From Lentzea californiensis (GTDB taxonomy: Bacteria > Actinomycetota > Actinomycetes > Mycobacteriales > Pseudonocardiaceae): a stretch of DNA of 64,000 nt. Below the pieces are notes generated by a model that had not been told where the DNA came from, searched no databases, and was given only the letters and a program-made list of their open reading frames with translations. A program made the translations under genes and the position numbers. The DNA lies in NCBI RefSeq assembly GCF_024648825.1, contig NZ_JANBBE010000001.1, positions 1,178,001 to 1,242,000 of the forward strand, given 5' to 3'. How positions within the stretch are numbered: position 1 is the stretch's first letter; each line of letters begins with the position of its first letter. Positions 54,945 through 64,000 of the stretch are shown piece after piece.

Positions 54945-56210
54945 GTGGCGCTCGTCGTCCAGAAGTACGGCGGTTCATCGGTTGGAAGCGCCGAGCGGAT
55001 CAAACGCGTGGCCGAGCGCATCGTCGCGACCAAAAAGGCGGGGAACGACGTCGTCGTCGTGGTGTCCGCCATGGGCGACACGACCGATGAGCTGCTCGAT
55101 CTCGCGCGCCAGGTCTCGCCGGTGCCGCCCGCCCGTGAGCTCGACATGCTCCTCACCTCCGGTGAGCGGATCTCCATGTCGCTGCTCGCGATGGCCATCA
55201 ACTCGCTCGGTGCCGAGGCGCGCTCGTACACGGGTTCGCAGGCCGGCGTGATCACGACCTCGGCGCACGGCAAGGCCCGGATCATCGACGTGACGCCGAG
55301 CCGGATCCAGGACGCGATGTCCGAGGGAGCCATCGTGATCGTCGCGGGCTTCCAGGGCGTCTCCCAGGACTCGAAGGAGATCACCACGCTCGGCCGTGGC
55401 GGCAGCGACACCACAGCGGTGGCGCTCGCGGCCGCGACCAAGGCCGACGTGTGCGAGATCTACACCGACGTGGACGGCGTCTACACCGCCGACCCGCGCA
55501 TCGTGCCGAACGCGAAGAAACTCGACACGATCACGTACGAGGAAATGCTCGAGATGGCCGCGTGTGGCGCCAAGGTGCTGATGCTCCGCTGCGTGGAGTA
55601 CGCCCGCCGCTACAACGTGCCCGTGCACGTCCGCTCTTCGTTCAGCAACAAGACCGGAACCATCGTGTCCGGTTCAGTGGAGGACCTTCACGTGGAACAG
55701 GCGATGATCACCGGCGTCGCGCACGACCGGTCCGAAGCCAAAATCACCGTTACCGCCGTCCCCGACCACCCCGGCATCGCGGCCAAGATCTTCCGCGTCG
55801 TCGCGCAGGCGGAGCTCGACATCGACATGGTCGTGCAGAACGTGTCCCAGGCGGCGTCGGGCCGCACGGACATCACGTTCACGCTGGCCAAGGTCGACGG
55901 CCCGCGCGCGGTGGCGGCCCTGGAGAAGTCCCGCGGTGAGATCGGGTTCGACCAGGTGCTCTACGACGAGCACGTCGGCAAGGTGTCGCTGATCGGCGCG
56001 GGCATGCGTTCGCACCCCGGCGTCACGGCGACGTTCTGCGAGGCGCTGGCCACGGCCGGCGTCAACATCGACATCATCTCCACCTCGGAGATCCGCATCT
56101 CGGTCATCTGCCGCGACACCCAGCTCGACGACGCCGTCCGTGCCCTGCACGACGCGTTCGACCTGGGCACCGACGAAGAGGCCGTCGTTTACGCAGGGAC
56201 TGGACGATGA
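54945..56210 (+). CDS. lysC: aspartate kinase
   Basis: 421-residue aspartokinase (first step of the lysine/threonine/methionine/DAP pathway). Catalytic start [12 protein letters not shown] and two C-terminal ACT domains (about residues 265-420) for feedback control. An internal GTG codon 250 with GGAGGA likely starts a beta subunit (separate entry). ATGA overlap with asd. GTG 54945 has GAAGGAGG. Confidence 0.96.
   Translation: MALVVQKYGGSSVGSAERIKRVAERIVATKKAGNDVVVVVSAMGDTTDELLDLARQVSPVPPARELDMLLTSGERISMSLLAMAINSLGAEARSYTGSQAGVITTSAHGKARIIDVTPSRIQDAMSEGAIVIVAGFQGVSQDSKEITTLGRGGSDTTAVALAAATKADVCEIYTDVDGVYTADPRIVPNAKKLDTITYEEMLEMAACGAKVLMLRCVEYARRYNVPVHVRSSFSNKTGTIVSGSVEDLHVEQAMITGVAHDRSEAKITVTAVPDHPGIAAKIFRVVAQAELDIDMVVQNVSQAASGRTDITFTLAKVDGPRAVAALEKSRGEIGFDQVLYDEHVGKVSLIGAGMRSHPGVTATFCEALATAGVNIDIISTSEIRISVICRDTQLDDAVRALHDAFDLGTDEEAVVYAGTGR
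55679..55694 (+). promoter_or_regulatory. internal ribosome-binding site and start for the aspartate kinase beta subunit
   Basis: GGAGGA (55679-55684), 7-nt spacer, GTG (55692-55694) in frame at codon 250. Would give a 172-residue regulatory beta subunit ([17 protein letters not shown]). Known for Corynebacterium and Mycobacterium lysC. Confidence 0.7.
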
Positions 56211-57271
56211 CCGCCCCCGTTCTCGCGCTGGTCGGCGCGACCGGTGCCGTCGGCACCGTGATGATCGACATCATCAACACCCGCTCGTCCGTGCCGTGGG
56301 GCGAGATCAGGCTGATCGCGTCCCCGCGCTCGGCGGGCAAGAAGATCAACGTGCGCGGCCAGGACGTCACGGTCATCGCCTTGTCGGCCGAGGCCTTCGA
56401 CGGTGTCGACATCGCGATGTTCGACGTGCCGGACGAGGTGTCGGCCGAGTGGGCGCCGATCGCCGTCGAGCGCGGCGCCGTCGCGATCGACAACTCCGGC
56501 GCGTTCCGGATGGACGCCGACGTGCCGCTGGTCGTGCCCGAGGTGAACGCGGACCAGATCGGTGAGCGTCCGCGCGGCATCATCTCGAACCCGAACTGCA
56601 CGACGCTGTCGATGATGGCGTCGCTGGGCGCGCTGCACCGGGAGTTCGAGCTCAAGGAGCTCGTCGTGGCCTCCTACCAGGCCGCTTCCGGCGCCGGCCA
56701 GTCCGGCATCGACCGCCTCTACGCCGAGATCGCGGCGCTGGCGGGCAAGGAGGCCGGTGTGTCCGCGGGCGACGTGGCGCAGGCGCTGGCCGCCGCCGGT
56801 CTGTCCGCGGAGGACTCGCCGTTCCCCGCTCCGCTGGTGCTGAACGTGGTGCCGTGGGCCGGTTCGCTCAAGGACGGCGGCTGGTCGTCCGAGGAGCTGA
56901 AGGTTCGCAACGAGGCCCGCAAGATCCTCGGCATCCCGGACCTGAAGGTCTCCGCGACGTGCGTCCGCGTCCCGGTCGTCACGACCCACTCGCTGTCCGT
57001 CCACGCGACGTTCGCCCGCGAGATCACGGTCGAGGCCGCGCACAAGATCCTCGAGGCGCAGCCGACGATCGTGCTCGTCGACGACCCGGCGGCGCAGAAG
57101 TTCCCGACGCCCGCGGACACCGTGGGCGAGGACCCGACGTACGTCGGCCGCGTGCGCCAGGCGCTGGACTTCCCGAACACGCTGGACTTCTTCGTGTGCG
57201 GTGACAACCTGCGCAAGGGTGCCGCGCTGAACACCTACGAGGTCGCGGAAGAGCTCGCGAAGCGCCTCTGA
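56207..57271 (+). CDS. asd: aspartate-semialdehyde dehydrogenase
   Basis: 354-residue NADP enzyme converting aspartyl phosphate to semialdehyde. Rossmann motif GATGAVG near the start; catalytic Cys131 in [10 protein letters not shown]; downstream histidine region [12 protein letters not shown] overlaps lysC stop (ATGA). The pair lies as in most actinobacteria. Confidence 0.97.
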   Translation: MTAPVLALVGATGAVGTVMIDIINTRSSVPWGEIRLIASPRSAGKKINVRGQDVTVIALSAEAFDGVDIAMFDVPDEVSAEWAPIAVERGAVAIDNSGAFRMDADVPLVVPEVNADQIGERPRGIISNPNCTTLSMMASLGALHREFELKELVVASYQAASGAGQSGIDRLYAEIAALAGKEAGVSAGDVAQALAAAGLSAEDSPFPAPLVLNVVPWAGSLKDGGWSSEELKVRNEARKILGIPDLKVSATCVRVPVVTTHSLSVHATFAREITVEAAHKILEAQPTIVLVDDPAAQKFPTPADTVGEDPTYVGRVRQALDFPNTLDFFVCGDNLRKGAALNTYEVAEELAKRL

Positions 57272-57299
57272 TCGTCGCTCCCGTCGCCGTCGGGCCCGG

Positions 57300-57305
57300 T
57301 AGGGT
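57300..57305 (+). promoter_or_regulatory. -10 hexamer of degenerate ARH-like gene
   Basis: TAGGGT, 9 nt before ATG 57315; same hexamer as at 59333 and 4241-4236. Confidence 0.4.
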
Positions 57306-57314
57306 CTGACGGCG

Positions 57315-57866
57315 ATGGGGGAGATCGAGTGGATCAGGCCGCCCCGCCTCACCGAGGTCGTGGCCGCCTATCAGGGTTTCGCTTCCGGCGCGGGTGTCCG
57401 AACAGGACTGGTCGGCCAGCTGGTCGCGTGTTCGGCGGAGGACCCGGCGCAGGCGCTGGCCGACTGGGCCTCGAAGCCCGGCGTCCAGCCCGATCTGGTG
57501 TCCCTGCAGAGCGTCAGGAACTCCCGTCGCGGCGAGGTCAGGTCGCAGGGGCCCGGTGCGTTGATCTGGGCGTTGCCCGCCGCGGCTCAGCGGCTCGACG
57601 CGGACCGGATTCGCGAGCTCGTCGCGCTCACCCATGGTCAGGACTCCGCGGCAGCCGACGCGGTGATCATGCTGGCCACACATCTCTTCACACCGTCCGA
57701 GCTGGACCCGCCGGACGCCGATCCGTTCACCGCCGCGGGTGCGCTGGCGCAGGCCGTCCGCGGTGAGGGCCGTGGTGTCGCGCGGGCCGTCGCGGGTGCG
57801 CTGGAGGGCGGGCCCGAGCACGACGTCCGGCTCGTGGCCGAAGAGCTGTACCGGAGATCGTGGTGA
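57315..57866 (+). CDS. degenerate ADP-ribosylglycohydrolase-like helical protein
   Basis: 183-residue all-helical protein. Residues 77-125 (SQGPGALIWALP ... VALTHGQDSAAADAVIMLATHLF) align with residues 289-341 of the next protein (SKGCGGAMRVAP ... AALTHGHPSGYLSAAVFAVLVHQLL), but the DDTQ and NHGGDND metal-binding motifs are absent. Probably a non-catalytic partner or a shortened paralog. Overlaps the next gene by 7 bp. Confidence 0.7.
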   Translation: MGEIEWIRPPRLTEVVAAYQGFASGAGVRTGLVGQLVACSAEDPAQALADWASKPGVQPDLVSLQSVRNSRRGEVRSQGPGALIWALPAAAQRLDADRIRELVALTHGQDSAAADAVIMLATHLFTPSELDPPDADPFTAAGALAQAVRGEGRGVARAVAGALEGGPEHDVRLVAEELYRRSW

Positions 57867-59335
57867 ACCCGCTGACGCCGGTGGAACAGCTCCTGCACGA
57901 GTACGAAGACGACGTGCACGGCTTCGGGCAGCACGGGGCGCACGGTGAGCTGCTGATTCCCGGCGAGGTCCTGATGACCGAGGCCGACGTCCTCCTCGCC
58001 TACACCGAGGAGTCGCGGCTGCCGGCGGGCGTCGAGCAGTGGATCCGCGTCCCGCTGCACACCGTCCTGAGCAGGCTCGTCGCCACCAAGCCGCGGCTGC
58101 ACGTCAACCCAGGCCTGCCCTACGAGGCGGAGTTCGACTTCGCGGAGCTGGCCGAAGCCGCCGCGGAGCACATGCGGACGTGCGGGTGCGGTGAGCGGCC
58201 GACCGCCACACGGGAGACCAGTCGCTGGGTCGATGCCGAGGGCCGCAGGTTCTTCGTGGTGCCGCACAAGGACAGCGCGCGGCTGCGCGGGTGCCTGATC
58301 GGCGGCGCGATCGGGGACGCGCTCGGTGCGAACACCGAGAACCTGCCGATGGAGGTCGTCTACGAACGCCACGGGCCGGCCGGCATCACCGACCTCCCCG
58401 AGAAGCCGGACATCACCGACGACACCCAGATGACGCTGTTCACGTTCGAGGCGGTCATCCGGGCGCACGTGCGGGAGCGGATCAGCGGCGAACGCGAGAT
58501 CACCGGCATCACGCAGAACGCTTACCAGCGTTGGCTGCACACCCAGAAAACGCCGTGGGACAAGGCACGCGGCGTCCACTCCACTCTGGACGAGCCGGAC
58601 GGCTGGCTGATCACCCACGGCGACCTCTTCCGGATGCGGGCACCCGGCCTCACGTGCACGAGCGCGTTGCAGGAGTACGCCCGCACCGGCGAGCAGGCGA
58701 CGATCACCAAGCCCGTCAACGACTCCAAGGGCTGTGGCGGCGCCATGCGGGTCGCGCCGGTCGCTCTCGCCGACGACGATCCGGCCGTGGTGTTCGCACT
58801 GGCGGCGGCCAACGCGGCACTGACGCACGGCCACCCGAGCGGCTACCTCTCGGCGGCCGTGTTCGCCGTGCTGGTGCACCAACTGTTGCGCGGCAAGGAC
58901 TTGCTGGACGCGCTGGACGTCGCCCTCGACTCCCTGGTCCGGCGCGAAGGCCACGAGGAGGTCGTCGCGGCCATCGAGCACGCCCTCGAACTCGCCGCCC
59001 TGGGCGAACCGAGCGTGGCGCGGGTCGAGGAACTGGGCCGCGGCGGCGTCGGCGACACGGCACTCGCCATCGCGCTGTACTCGGTGCTGGTCACCGACGA
59101 CCCGAACGAGGCGCTGCTGATCTCGGTCAACCACGGCGGCGACAACGACTCGACGGCGTCCATGGCCGGCAACCTCGCCGGCGCGCTGCACGGCGTCGGG
59201 AAGATCCGCCCGGACTGGGTCGAGCGCGTGCAGTTCCGTCCCGTCATCGATCAGATGGTGGCGGACTGGGAAATCGAGACCAGCCAGGCCGCGCCCGTGG
59301 GACGAGAGTGGTTCGTCCGGTATCCGCCGATCTAG
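57860..59335 (+). CDS. ADP-ribosylglycohydrolase family protein with N-terminal SseB-like domain
   Basis: 491 residues. N-terminal about 1-135 resembles SseB-like domains (LLAYTEES ... LHVNPGLPYEAEFDF), tentative. C-terminal ADP-ribosylglycohydrolase: GCLIGGAIGDALGA (144-157), TDDTQM (186-191) and NHGGDNDST (424-432) with the two metal-binding Asp pairs. Removes ADP-ribose from proteins or small molecules; target unknown. Starts inside the previous gene (GTG 57860). Confidence 0.88.
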   Translation: MVNPLTPVEQLLHEYEDDVHGFGQHGAHGELLIPGEVLMTEADVLLAYTEESRLPAGVEQWIRVPLHTVLSRLVATKPRLHVNPGLPYEAEFDFAELAEAAAEHMRTCGCGERPTATRETSRWVDAEGRRFFVVPHKDSARLRGCLIGGAIGDALGANTENLPMEVVYERHGPAGITDLPEKPDITDDTQMTLFTFEAVIRAHVRERISGEREITGITQNAYQRWLHTQKTPWDKARGVHSTLDEPDGWLITHGDLFRMRAPGLTCTSALQEYARTGEQATITKPVNDSKGCGGAMRVAPVALADDDPAVVFALAAANAALTHGHPSGYLSAAVFAVLVHQLLRGKDLLDALDVALDSLVRREGHEEVVAAIEHALELAALGEPSVARVEELGRGGVGDTALAIALYSVLVTDDPNEALLISVNHGGDNDSTASMAGNLAGALHGVGKIRPDWVERVQFRPVIDQMVADWEIETSQAAPVGREWFVRYPPI

Positions 59336-59338
59336 GGT
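59333..59338 (+). promoter_or_regulatory. -10 hexamer of methyltransferase gene
   Basis: TAGGGT overlapping the previous stop, 7 nt before ATG 59346; leaderless start predicted. Confidence 0.45.
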
Positions 59339-59345
59339 GTGATCC

Positions 59346-60083
59346 ATGGCGGAGAGCGACGATCAGTACGACGCGTTGGGCGCGATCTACGAGCGCGCCA
59401 AGCACATCCCGACCGGACTGGCCGAGCGCGCGACGCTGCTGTCCGCGGTCGGTGACCTGCTGGGCCGCTCGGTGCTGGACGTGGCCTGCGGTACCGGGTT
59501 CTACGCCCGGCTCTTCCACGACCTCGGCGCGACGAGGGTCGTGGGCGTCGACTCGGCCGGCGAGATGATCGGCTACGCCCGCCACGTCGAGGAACGCGAA
59601 CCCCGTGGCATCGCCTACGAGCAGCACGACGCGACGGATCTGCCGGTGCTCGGCGAGTTCGACGTCGTGACGGCCGTGTGGCTGCTGGGCTACGCGGAAG
59701 GTGAGTCCGCGCTCGACGTCATGATCGCGAACCTGACCGCGAACCTCGCTCCCGGCGGCCGGCTCGTCGTGCTGGTCCCGAACCCGGACGCCGACTGGGA
59801 CCTGCTCGGGCAGTACGGCCGCTACGGCTACGAGATCACCCGCACCGGCCCGATGAACGTGAAACAGCCGGTCAACGTGCACGTGCTGGGCGATCCGCCG
59901 TTCGACTTCGACTCGTTCTACTGGGAACGCGGCGTGTTCGACGCAGCGCTGACCCGGGCGGGTCTCGAAGTCACGCGGCAGCCCGCCGTGACGCCGGACG
60001 ACGAGCGCGGCGAGGAGTTCTGGGGACCGCTGCGGAAGTCCCCGAGCTTCGCCGTCTTCTCCGCCGTGCGAGGCGCGCGGTGA
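59346..60083 (+). CDS. class I SAM-dependent methyltransferase
   Basis: 245 residues; motif I VLDVACGTGFYA (about 44-55), post-I acidic VVGVDSAGEM, motif II-like GEFDVVTAVWLLGY and motif III GGRLVVLVPNPD. Small-molecule methyltransferase type; substrate unknown. 4-bp overlap with the kinase gene downstream. Confidence 0.87.
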   Translation: MAESDDQYDALGAIYERAKHIPTGLAERATLLSAVGDLLGRSVLDVACGTGFYARLFHDLGATRVVGVDSAGEMIGYARHVEEREPRGIAYEQHDATDLPVLGEFDVVTAVWLLGYAEGESALDVMIANLTANLAPGGRLVVLVPNPDADWDLLGQYGRYGYEITRTGPMNVKQPVNVHVLGDPPFDFDSFYWERGVFDAALTRAGLEVTRQPAVTPDDERGEEFWGPLRKSPSFAVFSAVRGAR

Positions 60084-61486
60084 TCGTTCTCGCGGTAGAC
60101 CTCGGCACCACGGCGACCAAGGTCGTCGCGGTCGACGCGCAGGCTCGTGTCGTCGCCTCGACCGAACGCGGCTATCCCATGCGCACCGTCGGTCTCGAAG
60201 CCACGCACGATCCGCGGCAGGTGCTCGACGCTGTGTTCGACGCTCTGCGCGAACTGGCGTCGGAGGACGTGCGGGCCATCGCGCTGACCGGCGCGATGCA
60301 CTCGATCATGGGCCTGGACGCGGACCTGAGCCCGGTCATGGACGCCCTGAGCTGGGCAGACAACCGTGCGATCGAGCAGACCGAACGGTTGCGGGGCACC
60401 GAAGAGGGCCGTGCGCTGCACCAGGCGACGGGCGCGCCGATCCACTCGTTCACCCCGCTGATGAAGCTCGCGTGGTTCCACGAGAACGGTGTCCGGGCCG
60501 CGAAGTGGTGCGAGATCAAGGATTTCGTGCACCTGCACCTGACCGGGGCACTGCTCAACGAGCACTCGTCCGGCTCCGGCACGGGCCTGATGAACGTCCA
60601 CACCCTGCAGTGGCACGAGCCGTCGCTGGAGTTCGCCGGCGTCACCGCGGACCAGCTCCCGCCTCTGGTCGAGCCCACCCACGCGACGCCGTTGACGGCC
60701 TTGATCCCCGGACTGCGGCCCGGCCTCCCGGTGATCGTCGGCGGTGGCGACGGGCCGCTGGGCAACCTCGGCGTCGGCGCGGCCGGCCCCGGCGCGGGCG
60801 CGGTCTCGCTCGGCACGTCGGGCGCACTCCGCGTGGCGCAGCTGGGGCCAGGGGTCGACGACGAAGGCCGCACGTTCAGCTACGCCATCGGCGAGGGCCT
60901 CTGGGTTCGCGGCGGCGCGATCAGCAACGGTGGTGTGGTCGCCCAGTGGGCCGCGGAGACGTTCGGCATCCCGGTCGGCGATCTGCTCGCCCAGGCCGCC
61001 GGCGTCGACTCCGACGGGCTCGTCGCGCTGCCGTACCTGCTGGGCGAACGGGCACCGTGGTGGGACTCGACCGCGCACGCGGCGTTGCTCGGCCTCCGGC
61101 GCGAGCACACCCCTCAGCAGATCACCAAGGCACTGGTCGAGGGTGTGTGTCAGCAGCTGGCGCTCGTGCTGGACGCAGTGCCGCACGTCGAGTCGTTGCG
61201 GATCACCGGCGGGGCGTTCCGCGCTCCGATCTGGGCCCAGACCCTGGCGAACACGCTCGGCATGCCGTTGCACCTCACCGAGGACACCGGCGGTTCGGCC
61301 GTGGGCGCGGCGCTGCTGGCGTGGCGGGCGCTGGGCGAGATCGAGTCGCTGACCGTCGACCTCGTGCGGCCGACCCAGACGATCACGCCGGACGAGGGGC
61401 TGGTCGAGAGGTACGCGAACGCGCGGCCGTTCGTCGTGAAGGCCTACCGCGCACTGGAAGACCTGTACGGCGAATCACATCGTTAG
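60080..61486 (+). CDS. FGGY-family carbohydrate kinase (gluconokinase-like)
   Basis: 468-residue sugar kinase: N-terminal ATPase VDLGTTATKVVAVD, FGGY signature region GGGDGPLGNLGVGA with the phosphate-binding SLGTSGALR and LGERAPWWD, typical of gluconate kinases. Phosphorylates gluconate or a related sugar acid. GTG start overlaps the methyltransferase stop. Tandem MFS genes follow and may import the substrate. Confidence 0.88.
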   Translation: MIVLAVDLGTTATKVVAVDAQARVVASTERGYPMRTVGLEATHDPRQVLDAVFDALRELASEDVRAIALTGAMHSIMGLDADLSPVMDALSWADNRAIEQTERLRGTEEGRALHQATGAPIHSFTPLMKLAWFHENGVRAAKWCEIKDFVHLHLTGALLNEHSSGSGTGLMNVHTLQWHEPSLEFAGVTADQLPPLVEPTHATPLTALIPGLRPGLPVIVGGGDGPLGNLGVGAAGPGAGAVSLGTSGALRVAQLGPGVDDEGRTFSYAIGEGLWVRGGAISNGGVVAQWAAETFGIPVGDLLAQAAGVDSDGLVALPYLLGERAPWWDSTAHAALLGLRREHTPQQITKALVEGVCQQLALVLDAVPHVESLRITGGAFRAPIWAQTLANTLGMPLHLTEDTGGSAVGAALLAWRALGEIESLTVDLVRPTQTITPDEGLVERYANARPFVVKAYRALEDLYGESHR

Positions 61487-61524
61487 CAAGGAAAACCTTT
61501 TGCCATCCAGGTGAGGATGGCTGG

Positions 61525-62715
61525 GTGGACCTCGCCCCCTTCAAACACGTCCTGATGCTGCCCAGAGTGCGGCCCCTAGCGCTGTTGATGTTCTTCGCGA
61601 GGATGCCTCCGGCGGCGACCGGCGTGATCCTGACGCTCCACGTCGCGGTCACGCTGGACAGGGGTTACGGCGCGGCTGGCCTGGTCGGGGCGGCGGGCAC
61701 GATCGGCATGGGGCTGGGCGCGCCGCTCATGGGCAGGCTGATCGACGAACGCGGACTGCGGTCGATGCTCGCGGTCAGCGTCACGGCCTCGGCGGCGTTC
61801 TGGCTGACGGCGCCGCTGATGGGCTACTGGACGTTGCTGATCACGTCGTTCTGCGTCGGGCTGCTCGGCGTGCCGATGATGTCGATCGGCAGGCAGGCCA
61901 TTACCGCGCTGGTGCCGGAGAGGCAGCGGCGGGTCGCGTTGTCGCTCGACTCGATCTCGGTGGAGCTGTCGTTCATGGGCGGGCCCGCGCTCGGGGTGTT
62001 CGTCGCGACGAAGCTCTCGACGGACGCCGCGCTGATGTTCATCGGCGGCTCGATCCTGGTCGCCGGAGTGCTGCTGTACTGGGCGAACCCGCCGATGATC
62101 CACGAGGACGAGGTCAGCGACGGGCCGAAGCCCCGCGTGTTCGAGTGGATGCGCGGACGGATCGTCGGCGTGCTGGTCGTGTGCGCCGGGGCGACGGTGT
62201 GCCTCACAGGCATGGAGGTCTCGGCGATCGCGTCGCTGGAGCACATCGGCAAGCAGAGCTGGCTCGGCGCGGTGTTCTTCGCGATGTGCGCGGCGTCGAT
62301 CGTGGGCGGCCTGGTCTACGGCGGCGTGAAGAGGGTGCCGAGCGTGCTGGTGCTGCTCGTGCTGATGGCCGCTCTGGAGATCCCGGTGGGCCTGGGCGAT
62401 GGCAACGTGCTGCTGCTGTGCCTGCTCCTCGTGCCGATGAACCTCATGTGCGCGCCGTTGATCGCGGCCTCCGGTGAACACATCAGCAGGCTCGCGCCGC
62501 CCACCGCCCGCGGCCTGGCACTCGGCCTGCAGGGGTCGGCGTTCACCGTCGGCAACGCGATCGGCGCACCGATCGCCGGTGTCGCGATCGACCGCGGCGG
62601 AGCACCGGCCGGGTTCGCGATCGTCGGCGTGATCGGACTGCTGGTCGCGGGCGTCGCCTGGCTGCTGTCGCGGCAGAACAAACCCGTTGCCAGCCAGGTG
62701 ACGATGTCCTCGTGA
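61525..62715 (+). CDS. MFS family transporter (tandem paralog 1)
   Basis: 396-residue membrane protein with about 12 helices and start DLAPFKHVLMLPRVRPLALLM. Shares this start, GMEISAIASLE-like and PPTARGLALGLQGSAFT sequence with the next gene. GTG 61525 was chosen by alignment to the paralog. Substrate unknown. Confidence 0.87.
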   Translation: MDLAPFKHVLMLPRVRPLALLMFFARMPPAATGVILTLHVAVTLDRGYGAAGLVGAAGTIGMGLGAPLMGRLIDERGLRSMLAVSVTASAAFWLTAPLMGYWTLLITSFCVGLLGVPMMSIGRQAITALVPERQRRVALSLDSISVELSFMGGPALGVFVATKLSTDAALMFIGGSILVAGVLLYWANPPMIHEDEVSDGPKPRVFEWMRGRIVGVLVVCAGATVCLTGMEVSAIASLEHIGKQSWLGAVFFAMCAASIVGGLVYGGVKRVPSVLVLLVLMAALEIPVGLGDGNVLLLCLLLVPMNLMCAPLIAASGEHISRLAPPTARGLALGLQGSAFTVGNAIGAPIAGVAIDRGGAPAGFAIVGVIGLLVAGVAWLLSRQNKPVASQVTMSS

Positions 62716-63887
62716 ACCTCGCCCCGTTCAAGTCGGTCCTGGCGCTGCCGGGGGTTCGTCCCCTGATGCTGCTGATGCTGTTCGCCAGGATCCCCCCGAC
62801 GGCGGCGGGCGTCACGGTCACGCTGCACGTCGTCACCACGCTCGACAAGGGCTACGCGGCGGCCGGCACGGTCGGCTTCGCGACCATGATCGGCCTCGGC
62901 CTCGGGTCGCCGTTGATGGGCAAACTGGTCGACACCAAGGGTCTGCGGTTCGTGCTGGCACTGAGCCTGCTCGAAGGCGCCTTCTGGGTGACGGCGCCGC
63001 TGATGGACTACTACGTGCTGCTCGTGCTCGCGTTCGCCAACGGGCTCGTGGCCGTGCCGGTGATGTCGATCGGACGGCAGGCGCTCACCGCGATCGTGCC
63101 CGAACCGCAGCGCAGGCCCGCGTTCTCACTCGACTCGATCTCGGTCGAGCTGTCGTTCATGGTCGGGCCCGCCGCGGGTGTGCTGATCGCGACGAACTAC
63201 TCGACCGGGACGGCGCTGATCGTGATCGGCATCGCGATCCTGACCGCGAGCGCGGTGCTGTTCCTCGTGAACCCGGTGCTGCTGCACGAGGACGACGTGA
63301 CCGAGGGCCCGCCACCCCCGTTGCGGCAGTGGCTGCGCGGACCGATGATCGCGGCGTTGATCATCCCGTTCGGTGCCACGATGGTGCTGTCCGGCATGGA
63401 GATCTCGGCGATCGCCTCGCTGGAGCGCTCGGGTCAGCAGAGCTGGCTCGGCCTGGTCTTCGTGGTGATGTGCGCGGCGTCGGCCCTCGGCGGTCTCTTC
63501 TACGGCACCCTCAAACGGGTGCCGACCGGCGTGTTCCTGCTGGCGTGCATGGCCTTGCTGGAGATACCGGTCGGCCTCGGCGACGGCCACGTCTGGCTGC
63601 TGGCGCTCGCGTTGATCCCGATGAACCTCGCCTGCGCGCCGACGATCACGGCGTCGTCCGAGCTGATCGCCAAGAACGCGCCCCCCACGGCCCGCGGGCT
63701 CGCGCTGGGGCTGCAGGGTTCCGCCTTCACGTTCGGCGTCGCCGCCGGTCAGCCGCTCGCGGGGATCGCTGTCGATCACAGCGGCCCCCCGCTCGGCTTC
63801 GTCGTCGCCGGCGTGGCCGGGCTGCTGGTCGCCGGCGTCGGCTGGGTGTTGTCGCGCGAGCGTCAGGCGGTCTCCTCCACGTCCTGA
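62712..63887 (+). CDS. MFS family transporter (tandem paralog 2)
   Basis: 391-residue, about 12 helices; NLAPFKSVLALPGVRPLMLLM start, SMxxGRQALTAIVPEPQRR, SLDSISVELSFMVGP, and PPTARGLALGLQGSAFT shared with paralog 1. GTG start overlaps the previous stop by 4 bp. 3' end overlaps the convergent hydrolase by 25 bp. Confidence 0.88.
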   Translation: MNLAPFKSVLALPGVRPLMLLMLFARIPPTAAGVTVTLHVVTTLDKGYAAAGTVGFATMIGLGLGSPLMGKLVDTKGLRFVLALSLLEGAFWVTAPLMDYYVLLVLAFANGLVAVPVMSIGRQALTAIVPEPQRRPAFSLDSISVELSFMVGPAAGVLIATNYSTGTALIVIGIAILTASAVLFLVNPVLLHEDDVTEGPPPPLRQWLRGPMIAALIIPFGATMVLSGMEISAIASLERSGQQSWLGLVFVVMCAASALGGLFYGTLKRVPTGVFLLACMALLEIPVGLGDGHVWLLALALIPMNLACAPTITASSELIAKNAPPTARGLALGLQGSAFTFGVAAGQPLAGIAVDHSGPPLGFVVAGVAGLLVAGVGWVLSRERQAVSSTS

Positions 63888-64000
63888 GCGGAGTTGGCCA
63901 GCGCGAAGCCGGTCCGGAGCGCACCGACGGCCTCGGACACGGCCTCGCGGAAGATCCCGCCGATGCCGAGCACGTTCGCGAAGCCGTGGAACAGGCCCTC
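63863..64000 (-). CDS. alpha/beta hydrolase, C-terminal 45 residues (partial)
   Basis: Only the C-terminus is in the window: EGLFHGFANVLG...REAVSEAVGALRTGFALAN, then the acidic end and TGA. The catalytic His of HSL-type esterase/lipase enzymes is in LFHGF. Incomplete at the window end. Confidence 0.6.
   Translation of the reverse strand, partial: EGLFHGFANVLGIGGIFREAVSEAVGALRTGFALANSAQDVEETA

Overview
The window is very GC-rich, densely packed DNA of a mycothiol-making, filamentous-type actinomycete. Supporting markers are two mycothiol-dependent-enzyme family proteins, HTH/DUF397 and AfsR-type regulators, an ask-asd operon, a small SRP RNA beside dnaX-ybaB-recR, and tadA with its actinobacterial partner. 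The style fits Pseudonocardiales (Lentzea/Saccharothrix/Actinosynnema-like), but the genus is an inference. There is no prophage, insertion sequence, CRISPR array or large biosynthetic cluster; this looks like chromosomal core with a moderate accessory share.

Layout. 1-9.7 kb: a SAM methyltransferase, a small hypothetical gene, a serine hydrolase and RNase Z read from one tiny divergent promoter, a sugar-nucleotide epimerase, a 69-residue ORF followed by an ATP-grasp ligase, a helical-repeat protein, an orphan C5 DNA methyltransferase, and a sortase-anchored thioester-domain surface protein. 9.7-16.8 kb: a secreted BNR-type protein, an MT0933-like antitoxin, a glycolipid-binding-domain protein, an HTH/DUF397 pair, an S9 peptidase, and a DUF4097 gene divergent from its probable repressor. 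16.9-24.6 kb: a compact leftward operon (M20 amidohydrolase, prephenate dehydrogenase, two paralogous secreted proteins, thiolase), then tadA and its partner. 24.6-31.2 kb: two tRNA-Ser genes flank a mycothiol-enzyme gene, an ExeM/NucH-like secreted nuclease and a GPP34 protein, followed by a DGPF/ECF42 sigma/DinB-like cluster. 31.2-38.6 kb: SRP RNA, dnaX, ybaB, recR, a P-loop kinase and a large AfsR-like regulator. 38.8-44.6 kb: a complete oligopeptide ABC importer. 44.6-51.6 kb: TetR, DedA, a secreted phosphoesterase, an MFS transporter, a propeller protein, and leuA with a leucine-codon leader. 51.7-64 kb: tandem repeats, two small membrane proteins, NUDIX, nitroreductase, PIG-V-like mannosyltransferase, lysC-asd, an ADP-ribosylglycohydrolase pair, a methyltransferase, a gluconate-type kinase, two tandem MFS genes, and the tail of an alpha/beta hydrolase.

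Two patterns run through the window. First, about 15 genes have a TANNNT -10 hexamer only 6-9 nt before the start codon and no Shine-Dalgarno sequence, so they are probably leaderless; this settles several start codons and exposes a bidirectional promoter at 2500-2509 and a leuA leader peptide (MWRSLLLRCRDGV). Second, convergent genes repeatedly overlap at their 3' ends (eight pairs, up to 136 bp). The least explained items are a 31-bp tandem repeat linked to a dispersed composite repeat, the 69-residue ORF/ATP-grasp pair, and a degenerate ADP-ribosylglycohydrolase-like protein beside a full-length one. All calls come from reading the sequence; no database search was run.
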